A stretch of 64,000 bases of DNA from Craspedostauros australis (taxonomy: Eukaryota; Bacillariophyta; Bacillariophyceae; Mastogloiales; Achnanthaceae). Of this stretch, positions 21,012-32,650 are shown in pieces. The translations under genes and the position numbers were made by a program. The stretch covers positions 744,001-808,000 of the forward strand of contig JAMXDE010000012.1 of NCBI GenBank assembly GCA_026770025.1, written 5' to 3'. The notes under the pieces are model-generated. The model did not search any database, was not told where the DNA came from, and saw only the letters and a list, made by a program, of their open reading frames with translations. How positions within the stretch are numbered: position 1 is the first letter of the stretch; each line of letters begins with the position of its first letter.

Positions 21012-24000
21012 CTAAGCTTCAACTGCATCTTCCTCCTCCTCCTCCTCTTCATCGTCAACGGCGTTCAGTCCGGACTCCTCCTCCTCTTCATCATCAACGG
21101 CGTTCAGTTCGGACTCCTCCATCTCCTGGATCTTGGCCGCCGCGTCGATGTCGTACTCGTTGGATGATTTCTCGCCGCTCGTGCTCCATTGCTGCTTGAT
21201 CTTGGCGGTGAAGTCGTCGTACTGTTGGATGATGTCGTCGCCCACGGACTTGCGAGCCTTGCTCATGGAATCTTCGAAGTGAGCCTTCGTGATGTACGGG
21301 ACCGGGTCGGGCAGGCCATCGGCCTCCTCCTGCGTCAGCTCGCCGGCCTCGACGCGCTTCTGTCGCTCGATCTCGGCCGTGATGCTGTCGCGGATGGCGT
21401 TCTTGGCGGCGCGTTGGCAGATCTCGGTGATGTCGGCTCCGGAGAAACCGTCGGTCACGTCGGCCAGAATCTCCATGTCCACGTCGTCGGCGACCGGGCT
21501 CTTTCGGAGGTTGGCCTTGAAGATGGATATTCTGGAATCCCTGTCTGGAAGCGGGATGTAGATGAGCTGATCCAGACGTCCTGGACGCATGATACCGGGG
21601 TCGAGGATGTCGGGACGGTTGGTGGCACCGATGATGAACAGGGTCTTTCCGGATCCCATACCGTCGATCTCGGACAGAATCTGGTTGATCACACGGTCGC
21701 TGGTGTCGGAGCTGCCACCGCCGGCGCCGCCTCCACGAGATCTGGCGATGGAGTCCATCTCATCGAAGAAGAGGATGCAGGGACTCGCCGCACGGGCCTT
21801 GTCGAAGAGGTTTCGCACGTTGGCCTCGGATCCTCCGAACCACATGTTGAGCAGTTCTGGTCCCTTGACGGAGATGAAGTTGGCTCCGCACTCGTTGGCG
21901 ATGGCCTTGGCCATCAGGGTCTTACCGCACCCTGGGGGGCCGTAGAACAGCACACCGCGCGATGCCTGCATACCGAAGCGTTCGAAGAGGTGTCTGTGCT
22001 CGATTGGGTATCGCACCATCTCCTGCAGCTCACGCTTGGTCTCCTCGAGACCACCGATGTCTTCCCACTTAATGTCTGGCACTTCCACCTTGTTGTCACG
22101 CAGGGTGCTTGGGTCGCAGACGCTGAGAGCGTGGATGAAGTGGTCGTCGGTGACCTTGAGCATGTCGAGCACGTCATCGGCAATCGGCTCCTCGCTGTCG
22201 ACGTCCATGTGGATGATGTTGGAACGGATGCACTGCAGGGCTGCCTCGAGGGTGAGCTGCTGCAAATCGGCTCCGACGTAACCGTGGGTGTCTCTGGCGA
22301 TCTGGAAGAGGTTGACGTCCTCGGCCAGCTTCATGTCCTTGGTTTTGATCTTGAGGATCTCATTGCGACCATCTTCGTCTGGAATCACGATCTCCAGCTC
22401 GCGGTCGAAACGTCCCGGACGACGCAGGGCGGATTCGATAACGTTGGGTCTGTTGGTGGCACCGATGACCATGACGTTGGAGTTGGCCTTGAGGGAGTCC
22501 ATGAGGGTGAGGAGCTGCGACACGACGCGCTTCTCGGTCTCACCCTGCGCCTGGTCACGCTTGGGGGCGATGGAATCAAGCTCATCCATGAAGATGATGG
22601 ACGGTGCCTTCTCCATGGCCTCCTCGAAGGCTTGGCGTAGATTGGCCTCGCTCTCACCACCCTTACGCGCCATGATCTCCGGTCCATTGATGATGACAAC
22701 GTGCGCTCCTGTCTCCTCGACGAGAGCGTTGGCAATCAGGGTCTTTCCGCATCCTGGCGGCCCGTGCAAAAGAACACCCTTTGGCGTCGGGACACCGGCC
22801 GTGGTCCAAAGCTCTGGGAATCGCAACGGGAGCTCCACAAGCTCGCGCATGAGCTGAATTGCCTTCTCCAATCCTCCGACGGAGTCGTATCCCAAGCCAA
22901 CTTCCTCCCGGGCCACGGATGCGCCCACAGCGATTTCGGAAGTCTCCGTCATGCTGCCGGCGACAGGAAGGCCCTCTTCCTCCTCCTCCTCCTCCTCGGC
23001 ATCCTTCTCCTCCTCCTCCTCGGCATCCTTCTCCTCATCTTCTTCAGCATCCTCCTCTTTGTTCTCGTCGGTGTCCGAGCCGACGGTGATGTGCGACACG
23101 ACGACTTCCAATCGCTTTCCGGCAGCATCGACGAGCTCGAGCACGTGTCCCTTCTTGAGGGATCCGGTCATGCCGTCGAGGTAGGGCTGGATGAAACGTG
23201 AGGAGATCTGTTCGTCTGAAATGTCATCGCCACCCTCGGATAGCTCCAGCGCATTGAGGGAGTCGGTGATGGGCGAGAAAGTGACGGAAACGATTTGCGG
23301 TGCCTCGGAATGCTGCAACAGCGCCATGTCGCCGGATCGCTGGTCCTCGGCAGCGGCGTCGCTGAGCGGCACGACCTTGATCTTGTCGCCCGAGCGTAGT
23401 CTGAGGTTGGATGCCACGTTTCTGCTGATAGAGCAGATGGTTTTCTTGGCCTTGGCGATGGTGACCTGCGCGTAGGCCGCCTTTCTGCGACGTCCGATGA
23501 CGACGACGGTGTCGCCTCTCTTGAGCTTCAATTCCTTGGCTTTGGATGGCGAGAGAGCGACTTTGCTATCGCTCTCGAGGGTTGGCTGTTTTTATTGGAG
23601 CAGCCAAAATTAGATGGTGAATGAGTGGAATCGGTGGGTGAGTGAGTGAATGAGCACGCAAGTCGATTGATGCTCACAAGTGCGGACGGCAAGGAACGCA
23701 TGTATGTGCCGCACGAGTAGGCTGCATCTAATGTGAGACTGGCACGCCGTTCTCCCCAGGACCATGTGGCGGCTTTCCATGTCATCATCATCGTCATCAT
23801 CGTACTCGCATGCAACAACAAGTTCAGTTCCTTCCATTCTGGTTCAAATCCATCTGTGCTCATGAATATGGGCATGGACATATCAAGGAACTGCGGCTTT
23901 TATTGGCGGCTTGATGGATTGCCTGCTTGACCATGGTCAATCTGTGTCGATCAATTTGATCAATCGATGTTCGGACGTACCATATCCGAATTGACGATGA

Positions 24001-24262
24001 CGGTCTCCAAAAGACCAGGAAGGTAAAGAACCTCAGGTTCTTCCTCGGCCTCGGCCTCGGCATCTGGCTCATCGGCACCTCCGCGTGGAATGGAGGAGAC
24101 CACGCGCTTGGCAAGGCCGAACGGGGAAGGAACAGAGGCCTGCAGCGAGGATGTCGCTCTTGCTGCGCTGAAAACTCCACCAAAGTGTCTGCCTTGGATG
24201 CTGCTTGTGGACAGGAGCAGCGGAGTGGCCACGAGGACGCTGGCTGCGATGGAGAATCTCAT
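21012..24262 (-). CDS. Symbiont-type plastid Cdc48 (SELMA AAA+ ATPase)
   Basis: Two exons on the minus strand, 23981..24262 and 21012..23585, joined in phase 0; 951 residues. Exon 2 is a full Cdc48/p97: N domain ([15 protein letters not shown]), D1 with Walker A GPPGCGKT (about 369-376) and Walker [16 protein letters not shown]2 with a second GPPGCGKT (about 645) and [14 protein letters not shown], then [20 protein letters not shown]. Exon 1 adds a hydrophobic signal peptide ([20 protein letters not shown]) and a basic, S/R/A-rich stretch like a transit peptide. Cytosolic Cdc48 lacks this, so it is very probably the symbiont-derived Cdc48 that extracts preproteins across the periplastidal membrane. 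The likely cleavage site has no Phe at +1, which fits retention in the periplastidal compartment. Oddities: an acidic insert between N and D1 (about 265-298) and an acidic duplicated C-terminus. Intron 395 bp. Confidence 0.88.
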
Positions 24263-25717
24263 GGTTGTTGTTTTGTGGTGTGCTGTGCTGCGCTGCGCTG
24301 CGTTGGTTCCAAGAGAGGTTGATGGTGGTTAGATCTGGTTCGGCGTCAGCGAGCGACGAAGGCGATGGTCGGATCTGTTGAGGTCTCGAGGTGCTTTGAT
24401 CGGCAGGATCGATCGATCAATCAATCAAGTGATGTGCCTGATCCGATGAATGAGTGAAAGAATGAATGAGAGAATTGATGGCGGAGCGATGCTTTCCACT
24501 TCCGCTTTCAATTCAGTACGGACTCAGTATGAATCAACAAAAAGACAACGCGTCGTCGTTATTGAATCGGTCCTTCTTGCTGCAACTCTCTGATTTGATT
24601 TGATTGAAGTTGCGGAGGTGAAGAATGTGATCGCTCTTGCGAGTGCATCCAATGTCGGCTCTTTGATGGCCTTGTCGTCGTTGATACGCGTAGTTGATGT
24701 GTGCTTTTCAGATGATTTTTTGTCTCGCTTTCTTGTTGATGTGGAGGTTGGTTGTTGAGGTTTGGTTTGCTTGGTTGAACGTCACTTGGGATTGACTGGC
24801 ACGTGGAACCTCTGGACTCCATTCTACAAAAGTACATACTTAGTTTCCGTTCTCAAGTTGACAAGTCCGAATCAACTCAAGGAATCGAACGTTTCGACTG
24901 ATCTTGACGCGAGCACTGTCATGCGTGCGACACACACGTCACAATTCTCAAAACGAGAAGGAACAAATCAAATCTGGTCTTGTCCTCATCACAAATGGAA
25001 GAGTCAAACAATGCGATTGTGCATGTGATCACGTGACCCACCAGAAAAGAGGCGGCGACGATGTCGATGACAACTTCAGTGACGGTGACAACCACCAGAA
25101 TGAGAATTGTGAGCGGTTGATGCCACCCTCCCTGTTTCTGTTCGAGTGTCACCTCTCTTCTGGGTTGCTGGGTGCTTGCGTGAGGATCTTCAACACAGCT
25201 GCACCATAATTACCACCGTTGACCACTCTCGCCACAGATACCTTGAGGAATCGTTGTAGATTCGCAACTGTTGCTCGTATCTTCTCCCTCCAAGAGGCCT
25301 GCGGACAAAGCGCGCGAGTGATGTCACAGAATCGGCAATAGGAAAGCACAGACACAGAATCAGAGCGAGCGAAATCGCATCCAGAATTGTGGGCTGTCGC
25401 CTTTCACATCGTATTTATTGAGGTCCTCCTCGCACAGTACCATACATAAATCGTACACACCAGATTCCTTCTTTCCTCTCGGCCGTTCCTTCGGGTGTTT
25501 CCAAGTGCAGTCTCCAAGGCCACCTTCCAGCGCCATAAAGTACAATTGCTTCCGCAGCACTTGCAAAGTGACGTCGAAGTGATAGGAGACGCTTTTTCAT
25601 GCAACGATCATAAAGCAGCAATCGCCAGACCACAACTCGCACTCGCACTCAACGAGTATTCATCCTGATCGAGATTCTCTCTCTCTCTCTCGAGGATCGA
25701 AGAACACCATCTGAAAG
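24263..25717. other. Divergent intergenic region
   Basis: 5' flanks of Cdc48 (-) and DGDG synthase (+), 1.45 kb. A CT run at about 25676-25692 lies just before the DGDG synthase start. No gene recognised in any frame. Confidence 0.5.
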
Positions 25718-28700
25718 ATGGTCAACCTCTCCATGAAGAGCCTGAGCCTTGCACTGCTCCTCGTGCACGCCTTGATGGCTGTCAATTTCATTGCTGCATC
25801 CAGCGACGGTGGCCCCAATGGATCAACTCGACAGCCGCAAGATGCCGTCAATGGCATCCCCAATGCCACGAACGCAGGATCTCACCATCATGAAGGGGGG
25901 ACGGCCGTCACGACGTTGCTCGCCGAACAAAAAGAGAACCATGACACCAATGATGGCAATAGCAATGAGGCGCAGATTGCTGCGAAGAAGCTCCCCACGC
26001 GCGTGATCAGCCTGGCAGAATCCATCAACCGATCGCAGAAGAGCATCATGCAGGAGGATCCGGCCGCGCGCAAGGCACGCTCCTTGAGGGCACAGCAACA
26101 GTGGAAGACGGCGTTGCAAGAGATCAAGGATCTCACGGTCGACATCCCGCTCGTTTCCAAACAATCTTCCTGGTCGGGCAGCACGACGAATGCAGCTGCG
26201 AAAAGCAGCAGGGCGACCCCGGCCTTCCTGACGGGATGGAAGCTCCTGCTCGATGATTCTGAAGAATCGAAGGTCGAGATCGATCTGGAGACCAGCGGAA
26301 ATCAATCCATCATCTCCACTTCGTCCAAGTTCGCGCCTCCGCAAGAAGAAAATGTTCAAATTGTGGACACTGTCGATGAGGTTACGCATGCGGAAGTCGC
26401 CAGCAATGTCAACGGAACCGATGCTTCCGTTCTTGCAGATACCACAGCATTGCCCAAGGCATCACTCATAATGTCACGAACGATGGTAACCAGTGCGAGG
26501 GAACGGCTGGCCCGATTTGAAGGCTTCTCGTCGTGGGAGCGCAAGCTCCAGGATTGGAAGGAAGATGTTCAGGATTACATCACCCGAGTGGAGCAGGAGA
26601 ATGCGCAGGGCAACTACTCCATGTCCATGTACGGCATTCCAACTTCAATCTCCACATCTGATGTTGAGCCAGCGGCGGCCAACGCAACATCATCTCTCGC
26701 ATCTTCGCAAACCTCGGCCATCGAAACGACACCAACTGTGACGCAGCAAGAGGTGCAAGTCACGCCGCCAGCAACTGGTGATGATGATGTTGTTGTTGCT
26801 CCATCCGTATCAGTACCAGCGCCAGTATCAGCATCAGCATCAGTTACTACAACCGAGTCTTCTTCTTCAACGTCCAAACGTGAAAAGACGATCCTTCTGC
26901 CAGCGCCCGTCCCAGCGCAGCCCGGTGAACCCATCGTCCCGACCACGGACCTCGCGGACCAGTCCAAGAACGTCTGGATTGTCACGACAGCATCCCTGCC
27001 ATGGATGACGGGCACGGCTGTCAACCCCTTGCTGCGCGCCGCTTACATGACGCGCGGACGTGCCGAGGCTGGCGGTAGCATCACCCTCATGCTGCCGTGG
27101 TTGGAGCGCACGCAGGATCAGGTCGCTATCTACGGCCCTGACCGCACCTTTGCCACCCAAGCCGATCAGGAACGTCACGTGCGCGGGTGGTTGAAGAACG
27201 AGGCCAAGCTCGAGCGGGAGAGCCAGGAGCTCAACATTGAATGGTACAATGCCTGGCAGAACAAGGCAGAGAATTCGATCTACAGCATGGGAGATATCAC
27301 GGCGCAAATCCCGGCCTCGGCAGTCGACATCATGATCTTGGAAGAGCCGGAGCATTTGAATTGGTGAGTGCACTCCGCGCGTGTGTATGTATGCATGCAT
27401 GCCTGAAAGTGCATCATGCTCGTTGCTCTACTCCACTATGCGCGTATGCTTTTCGCAGCGGTGCTCATTGCACACGCACACACGTCTGTCCCATGGTTCT
27501 ATTCAAATACTCTTGCTCAACTCTTCTTCTCTACTCTACTTCTTTTCCAGGTACCGCGCACCAGGACAATCCTGGACGAGCAAATTCAAGCACGTCGTTG
27601 GCATCATCCATACCAACTACTTCGTCTATGCTCAAGAGCAACCAGCTGCATTCATTCGCGTAAGTGCGACTAATAGTATGGAGTGTCAGTGCCAATGGGG
27701 GTGCGTGGCGCAATCGTCGTCATCTCTTTCTCACCTTCAACTTGTCTCTTGATCAACGACACCATGATTCTGCCATACTCTCCTCCACCATGCGTACATA
27801 ACACTGCGCAGGCTCCCGGTATGAGATTGCTGTGCTCATGGATGTGCAGAGCGCATTGCCATCGCATTATCAAGCTCTCTGGAACTTTGGGTCGATTTGC
27901 TCCTGAGAAGGAGCTCGTGGAGAATGTCCATGGCGTACGAGCCAGCTTCTTGGATGTCGGCGATGCCCTCCGTCCGAAGTTAGAAGCAGCGCAGTACGAT
28001 GAGCATCCCGTCTTTGCGCCAGACGCCGATCCAACTGTCTACTTTATCGGAAAGATGCTGTGGACTAAGGGTCTTGGCTCCCTCATGGAACTGCTCAAGT
28101 ATGCCGAAGAAAGTGCGGGCATTCAGATCAAAATTGACATGTACGGCGGCGGACCGAATAAGGAGGCGGCGGCAGAGCGAGCCGAATCGTTGGGTGTCAA
28201 TTTCGAGTTTCATGGCCCCATCGATCATTCCAAACTGGGTGCGACACACAAGGTATGTTCTACCTGCAAGGTGTATCCGTACCTTCCTATGTTTTGTTTT
28301 GTTTGTTTGACATTCCGTCCAGACTACCATACTCTATTGTATGCTATGCCCTTCTATGCGATTATGCTCACTGTACTCCACAACTCATCCACTTACGTAC
28401 GCACGCACGCACACTGATCTTGTAAACACGCAGATCTTCATCAATCCATCCACATCTGAGGTCTTGTGCACCACCGTCGCAGAAGCCTTGGCGATGGGCA
28501 AGTTCGTTGTCGTCCCATCTCATCCTTCCAATGACTTCTTCGCGCAATTTCCAAATTGCTTGACGTACACGAACAAGGAAGAGTTCGTTGGTAAGTGGTG
28601 GTCAATCCTGACACGGGTGCCTGTTTGATGTACGCGTACCACACTGGTAGCATTTGGATGTGTGCAGCACGAGCTACTCGTACTCACCATCGACGCATCG

Positions 28701-30131
28701 AGCATTCACAAACTCACTCAACTTGACGCCATGTTATACCATGCATGGATCTTTCTTTCATCCCTTTGTCCAACCCATCGCGACACAGGTAACTTGTACT
28801 ACGCCATGACACATGCTCCGCAACCGCTTTCGGAGGAATACGCCCATGCCTTGAGCTGGGAAGCCGCCATCGAACGCCTGGAGTTTGCAAGTAGCATTCC
28901 GCAAAAAGAAGCCGACGCAATGGCAGAAGCTCTGATGTCCAATCAGACTGGAGTTGAGGTATGTTCGGGTGAACAGTGCAGGAATTGACGAGGGGGCGAT
29001 CTGTTATTGCCTTTCATTTGCGTTGGATCGCGATTGATTCATCGATGCATTGTTACTTTTGTCTCACACGTGCATCACACTATACCAATATATTATACCA
29101 TGCTATGCCGTGCTTTGCTCTGCTGCGTTCTCAAATAACTCACGTACATACTTCATCCCACGGAAATTCAAAGATTCGGTTGCCACCACTCATTGAGGAC
29201 GAAGAAGATAGAAAGCGAGTCGGCACAACATTGGTAAAGACGAGATCACGGTATCGGCAGTTTCGTTCGCGTCTGGCATCGGAGCTGCAGCAAAACAATG
29301 GTGAGTGGAGTGCAGTGTTCGACTCTGCGATGCTCTACTAAAATTGTGCGTGTTGAGGTGGAAGTGAACATACTCTGCTCTATTTGTGCATTTGCTTCGC
29401 CAGGAACGGTCTCTAACGCTGTGGAATATCTTGCTTTGGTTGCTGCAGTGCTGCCGGGTCCTTGGCGACAACGGTTCGTCGATGAGCTGGACAAGCGCTT
29501 GGAATTGGACATTGATACTCTCTTGGAGTCCCCAAAGCTGCGGATCAAGCTCTCCCCAGCCGAGCTGGATAAGAGACTGTTGGAGCTTTACAACAACGTC
29601 GCGGAAGGACCGAGAGGTGACGTCTTCCGCGTGATCGGAGGAGGTAGCGACGTCGCTCTGCAGACTCTGTACATCAAGCAACAGGCCAGAAAGAACGGGG
29701 CACGGCAACGCCTGATGACACCCTCCTTCTTTCGCAGAGCGGGGCAATACGCTGGATCTCTGAGTGCGTCGGATACCTCATCCATGGACAAGCCGCGGAC
29801 ACCATCGCAGTGGGTGAATTTAGCCCTACGCCGCAACCTGCTGCCTGCGGCTGCGCCCAGCAGCTCTGACCCAGTCGATCATGATGATAACAAACCGACA
29901 GCGGCTTCAGCAACGATAGCGACAACGGCAGCACCAGCACCTGCAGATTCGACAACGGCATCCGCCCAAACGCCGGTGGGTACGAGTAGTCAAGACATGA
30001 CCATGTCTCTCGCCCCTACCAGACGCACTGCTGTGAGCCCCCGGCAATCTTGCACAATGATCAAACAGACGTCGTACCGGAGCTTCACACCCGCACGATC
30101 GCCGATATCATCCTACCGGTTGCTTCTGTAG
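25718..30131 (+). CDS. Digalactosyldiacylglycerol synthase (GT4 family)
   Basis: Seven exons: 25718..27363, 27551..27659, 27812..28252, 28434..28590, 28789..28958, 29174..29300 and 29404..30131. All junctions are GT-AG with consistent phase; 1125 residues. The catalytic part (about 405-850) matches plant DGD1/DGD2: [70 protein letters not shown], then [20 protein letters not shown] with the retaining-GT EX7E pair (about E741 and E749) and [10 protein letters not shown]. It transfers galactose from UDP-Gal to MGDG to make the thylakoid lipid DGDG. The N-terminus is a signal peptide ([20 protein letters not shown]) without a clear ASAFAP motif, followed by about 370 disordered residues. The C-terminal 275 residues extend well beyond plant DGD2. 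Confidence 0.9.
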
Positions 30132-30440
30132 ATGAAATGTTTACACTTCTCTAAACACTGTCCATGTTGTGCCTGGAGAGTAAGACCATTGCGAGTACTA
30201 ATACAACTGAAGATGATCGGTGTGTCTCTTGCTGTGCTGATACCACTTAATTGCTGTTGTCATTGTTGTTGTTATCATCAATAGAGTAGGTAGCGTCGTT
30301 TCGCGAGAATGATCGTGAATTTTGCAGAGCGATAGTTGGCACGAGCAGGTTGATCTTCGCAAGGGCGCTCCACCACTCTCGCCGTGCAACTCGCATGCAG
30401 GACTCCTTGTGCATCAGCAGCAAAGTATGAGTAGCCTGGT
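30132..30440. other. Short convergent intergenic region
   Basis: 3' flanks of the DGDG synthase (+) and DUF2009 (-) genes. Nothing else recognised. Confidence 0.5.
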
Positions 30441-32138
30441 CTACTTGAAGTCACCATCGAATCCTTGAAAGCCGGACAGCATGAAGGCGTGGTAGTACGG
30501 CTTCTTGGCGATGCGCGATGTCCAGTTCCATGAGCTCGTGAGACGGCCGTCGATGCAGCTGCCACCGTCGTCGCCGCTGCCGTCAAAGCCGTGCTTGAAG
30601 TAGTCGGCCAGGACCATCATCTTGAGGTTGTCGGCGGACCCGAACTGGCTTTCGATGTACTGCCGCGTTCTTTCGTCGTGACAAAGGTCCGGGATCTTTG
30701 ATATGAAGTCTGCCAGCGGGTTGAGGAAGCGCGGGATCTGCGTGTATTTGTCGATGAAGATGAGGGCGTTGGGGACATCGCGATCGCCGAGATGGATGAC
30801 GCTGAGGCCCACCCACGGGGCGTTGGCCTCCTTCTGCGTGGTGAGCAAAAGATTGCTCATGAGCTTTCGCACAGATGGGCAATGCTGCACCCGATTGAGG
30901 CCCTGGCCTGTGTTGAAGAGCTGGTAGGATGACGATGTGGAGAGCAGGTCGTTGTCGGCGCACACCCAAAGGCGGTGCATGCTGGTCATGACCTTGCACC
31001 ACAGGCGGAGGGATTGCCACACGAACATGTATTGGGTGGGATGGGAGTGGCTCAACGTCGGTCCCTCGCTCGTGCTGCTGCCGTAGGCCGAGAAGCCGTA
31101 GCGGTTGTAGTGGCTGAACGAGCTCATGCTGCTCCGGGAGGTTCCACGAAGCTGTAGAGAGAACTGGGGCTTCTCCTGGTGGGGATCGAAGCAGGTCTCC
31201 AGATGATGCAGCACGCGTTCGACGGGGACGACATTTGATTCAACAGAGACGACACCGTCACTCAGGGAATCGATGACCCGTCTCAGCTCCTCCACCGACA
31301 GAGAGGATTTGGACGAATACTCCTTGACCAATGCGTCTGCAGCCGCTCGTTTCTTTGCCACCTGATCGCGAATGTGAGATTCTGCAAGCTTCTTCCCAGC
31401 GGCGTCCCGATCCCGGATATGCTGGGTTGCGGAGAGCAGACGTTCATCGTGCAGGAGGTCAGTGCAATCATTGTCCTTGAGGTACGGTCCCACCAGCAGC
31501 ATTTCTTTGTAGAGCGAGAATCCCAGCGATTTGGCGACCGTCGCGTTCTGCGCATCTTGCATGAGGTACATGAGCTTTCCGTAGGTGCTTCGCATGGAGC
31601 TGGGGTTGAGGACCTTGTTGCGACGGCCGATCTCGAAGATGGTCTGGAAGAAGAACTCGTTGTCCTTCGGATCTCGGCTGCACCAGGAGTCCGACAACGA
31701 TGAAGGGCCTGCGGCATTGCCAGCTCGCATGGCGTACTTCTTGGTCTTGTCGCGCTTCTTGGTCTTGCGCTCCTTCTTCTTTCGCTTCTTCTCGTCCATC
31801 ACCGGATCCAGGTTCTCAGCGTCATCAGCGGGCGTTGCGCCGTCCACGGGACCGCCATTCTCCTTGACCTGACATGACCGGACGATGTTGCGCTCATGGC
31901 CGCTGGCCACGGCCAAGCCCGTGGAGATGTGGCATGCCTCCAGGATCCCATCCAGCATCCGGCGGATCTTGCTGGCACGACGCACGGCGGCCACATCCAC
32001 CAGATCCGTGTACTCGCTCACGTTGAGCGTCTGCTCCAGCACGGTGAACAGCGTCCGCTCTTCGGGCGTCAGCCGCAGCGGGACGCACTTGGCGAACCAT
32101 TCCAGTCCGCGCTTCTTCGTTGTTGGCTTCGTGCTCAT
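30441..32138 (-). CDS. DUF2009 (UPF0652) conserved eukaryotic protein
   Basis: A single-exon gene of 565 residues with ATG at 32138. It matches the conserved eukaryotic family DUF2009, found in plants, algae and protists. The strongest blocks are NEFFFQTIFEIGRRNKVLNP, RSTYGKLMYLMQDAQN, FSLYKEMLLVGPYLKDNDC, HPTQYMFVWQSLRLWCKVMT, SSSYQLFNTGQGLNRVQHCP, VIHLGDRDVPNALIFIDKYT and, at the end, FKHGFDGSGDDGGSCIDGRL then SRIAKKPYYHAFMLSGFQGF. The molecular function of the family is not known to me. A lysine-rich segment at about 118-135 could act as a nuclear localisation signal and lies in a variable region. No signal peptide or membrane helix is visible. Confidence 0.88.
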   Translation of the reverse strand: MSTKPTTKKRGLEWFAKCVPLRLTPEERTLFTVLEQTLNVSEYTDLVDVAAVRRASKIRRMLDGILEACHISTGLAVASGHERNIVRSCQVKENGGPVDGATPADDAENLDPVMDEKKRKKKERKTKKRDKTKKYAMRAGNAAGPSSLSDSWCSRDPKDNEFFFQTIFEIGRRNKVLNPSSMRSTYGKLMYLMQDAQNATVAKSLGFSLYKEMLLVGPYLKDNDCTDLLHDERLLSATQHIRDRDAAGKKLAESHIRDQVAKKRAAADALVKEYSSKSSLSVEELRRVIDSLSDGVVSVESNVVPVERVLHHLETCFDPHQEKPQFSLQLRGTSRSSMSSFSHYNRYGFSAYGSSTSEGPTLSHSHPTQYMFVWQSLRLWCKVMTSMHRLWVCADNDLLSTSSSYQLFNTGQGLNRVQHCPSVRKLMSNLLLTTQKEANAPWVGLSVIHLGDRDVPNALIFIDKYTQIPRFLNPLADFISKIPDLCHDERTRQYIESQFGSADNLKMMVLADYFKHGFDGSGDDGGSCIDGRLTSSWNWTSRIAKKPYYHAFMLSGFQGFDGDFK

Positions 32139-32650
32139 TGTTGGCTTGTCCTTCGGGATCGTGGGTCCCTGTGCTTGTGCCCTTGTGTGCTTGTGTTGAT
32201 ATTGATATTGATATTGGTATTGGTGACTGTGGCTATGGTATTGGGAACGGCCGCTCTGTGGACATGGTCACCATGGTCATGTCCCGATCGCGTGGTCTTT
32301 AGCGCCTTGTGCAGTTTCCACGATTTCCGTCGTGTTTCTTCGGGTTTTGTTTGGGCATTTGATTCGAATAAGTCATTCCGCCAGCGAAAGATTGGCAGGT
32401 GTTGGCATGCCCTGTTGGGTGTTGGATGGACGGGACCATGACGATCACAGGGCGAAGAAAGCGCAGACCACAGTCCCATAGATTATAGAATAGTAGTACA
32501 CTCCAATTCGAACTACTCTCGAGAGAAAGGAGTGGAGCGGAGAGCACAGTATCAATCTGTCGGAGGGATCTGTGCTGCACAGTGACGCGTTGCATTCCTA
32601 CTCTAGAGTAATCGTCTGTGTGGTGCTATTACTCGAACTAGGTTCATGCT
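32139..32650. other. Intergenic region with a TTGATA repeat
   Basis: Between two minus-strand genes; contains the presumed DUF2009 promoter and a TTGATA-type microsatellite at about 32194-32224. No gene recognised. Confidence 0.5.

Noticed and set aside
23825..23850. A GGTTCAAATCC sequence resembling a tRNA B box
   Set aside because: No matching T-arm stem, A box or acceptor stem could be formed around it.
24559..25570. Several short frames between Cdc48 and DGDG synthase
   Set aside because: None exceeds about 100 codons, none shows a motif, and no splice-compatible chain could be built.
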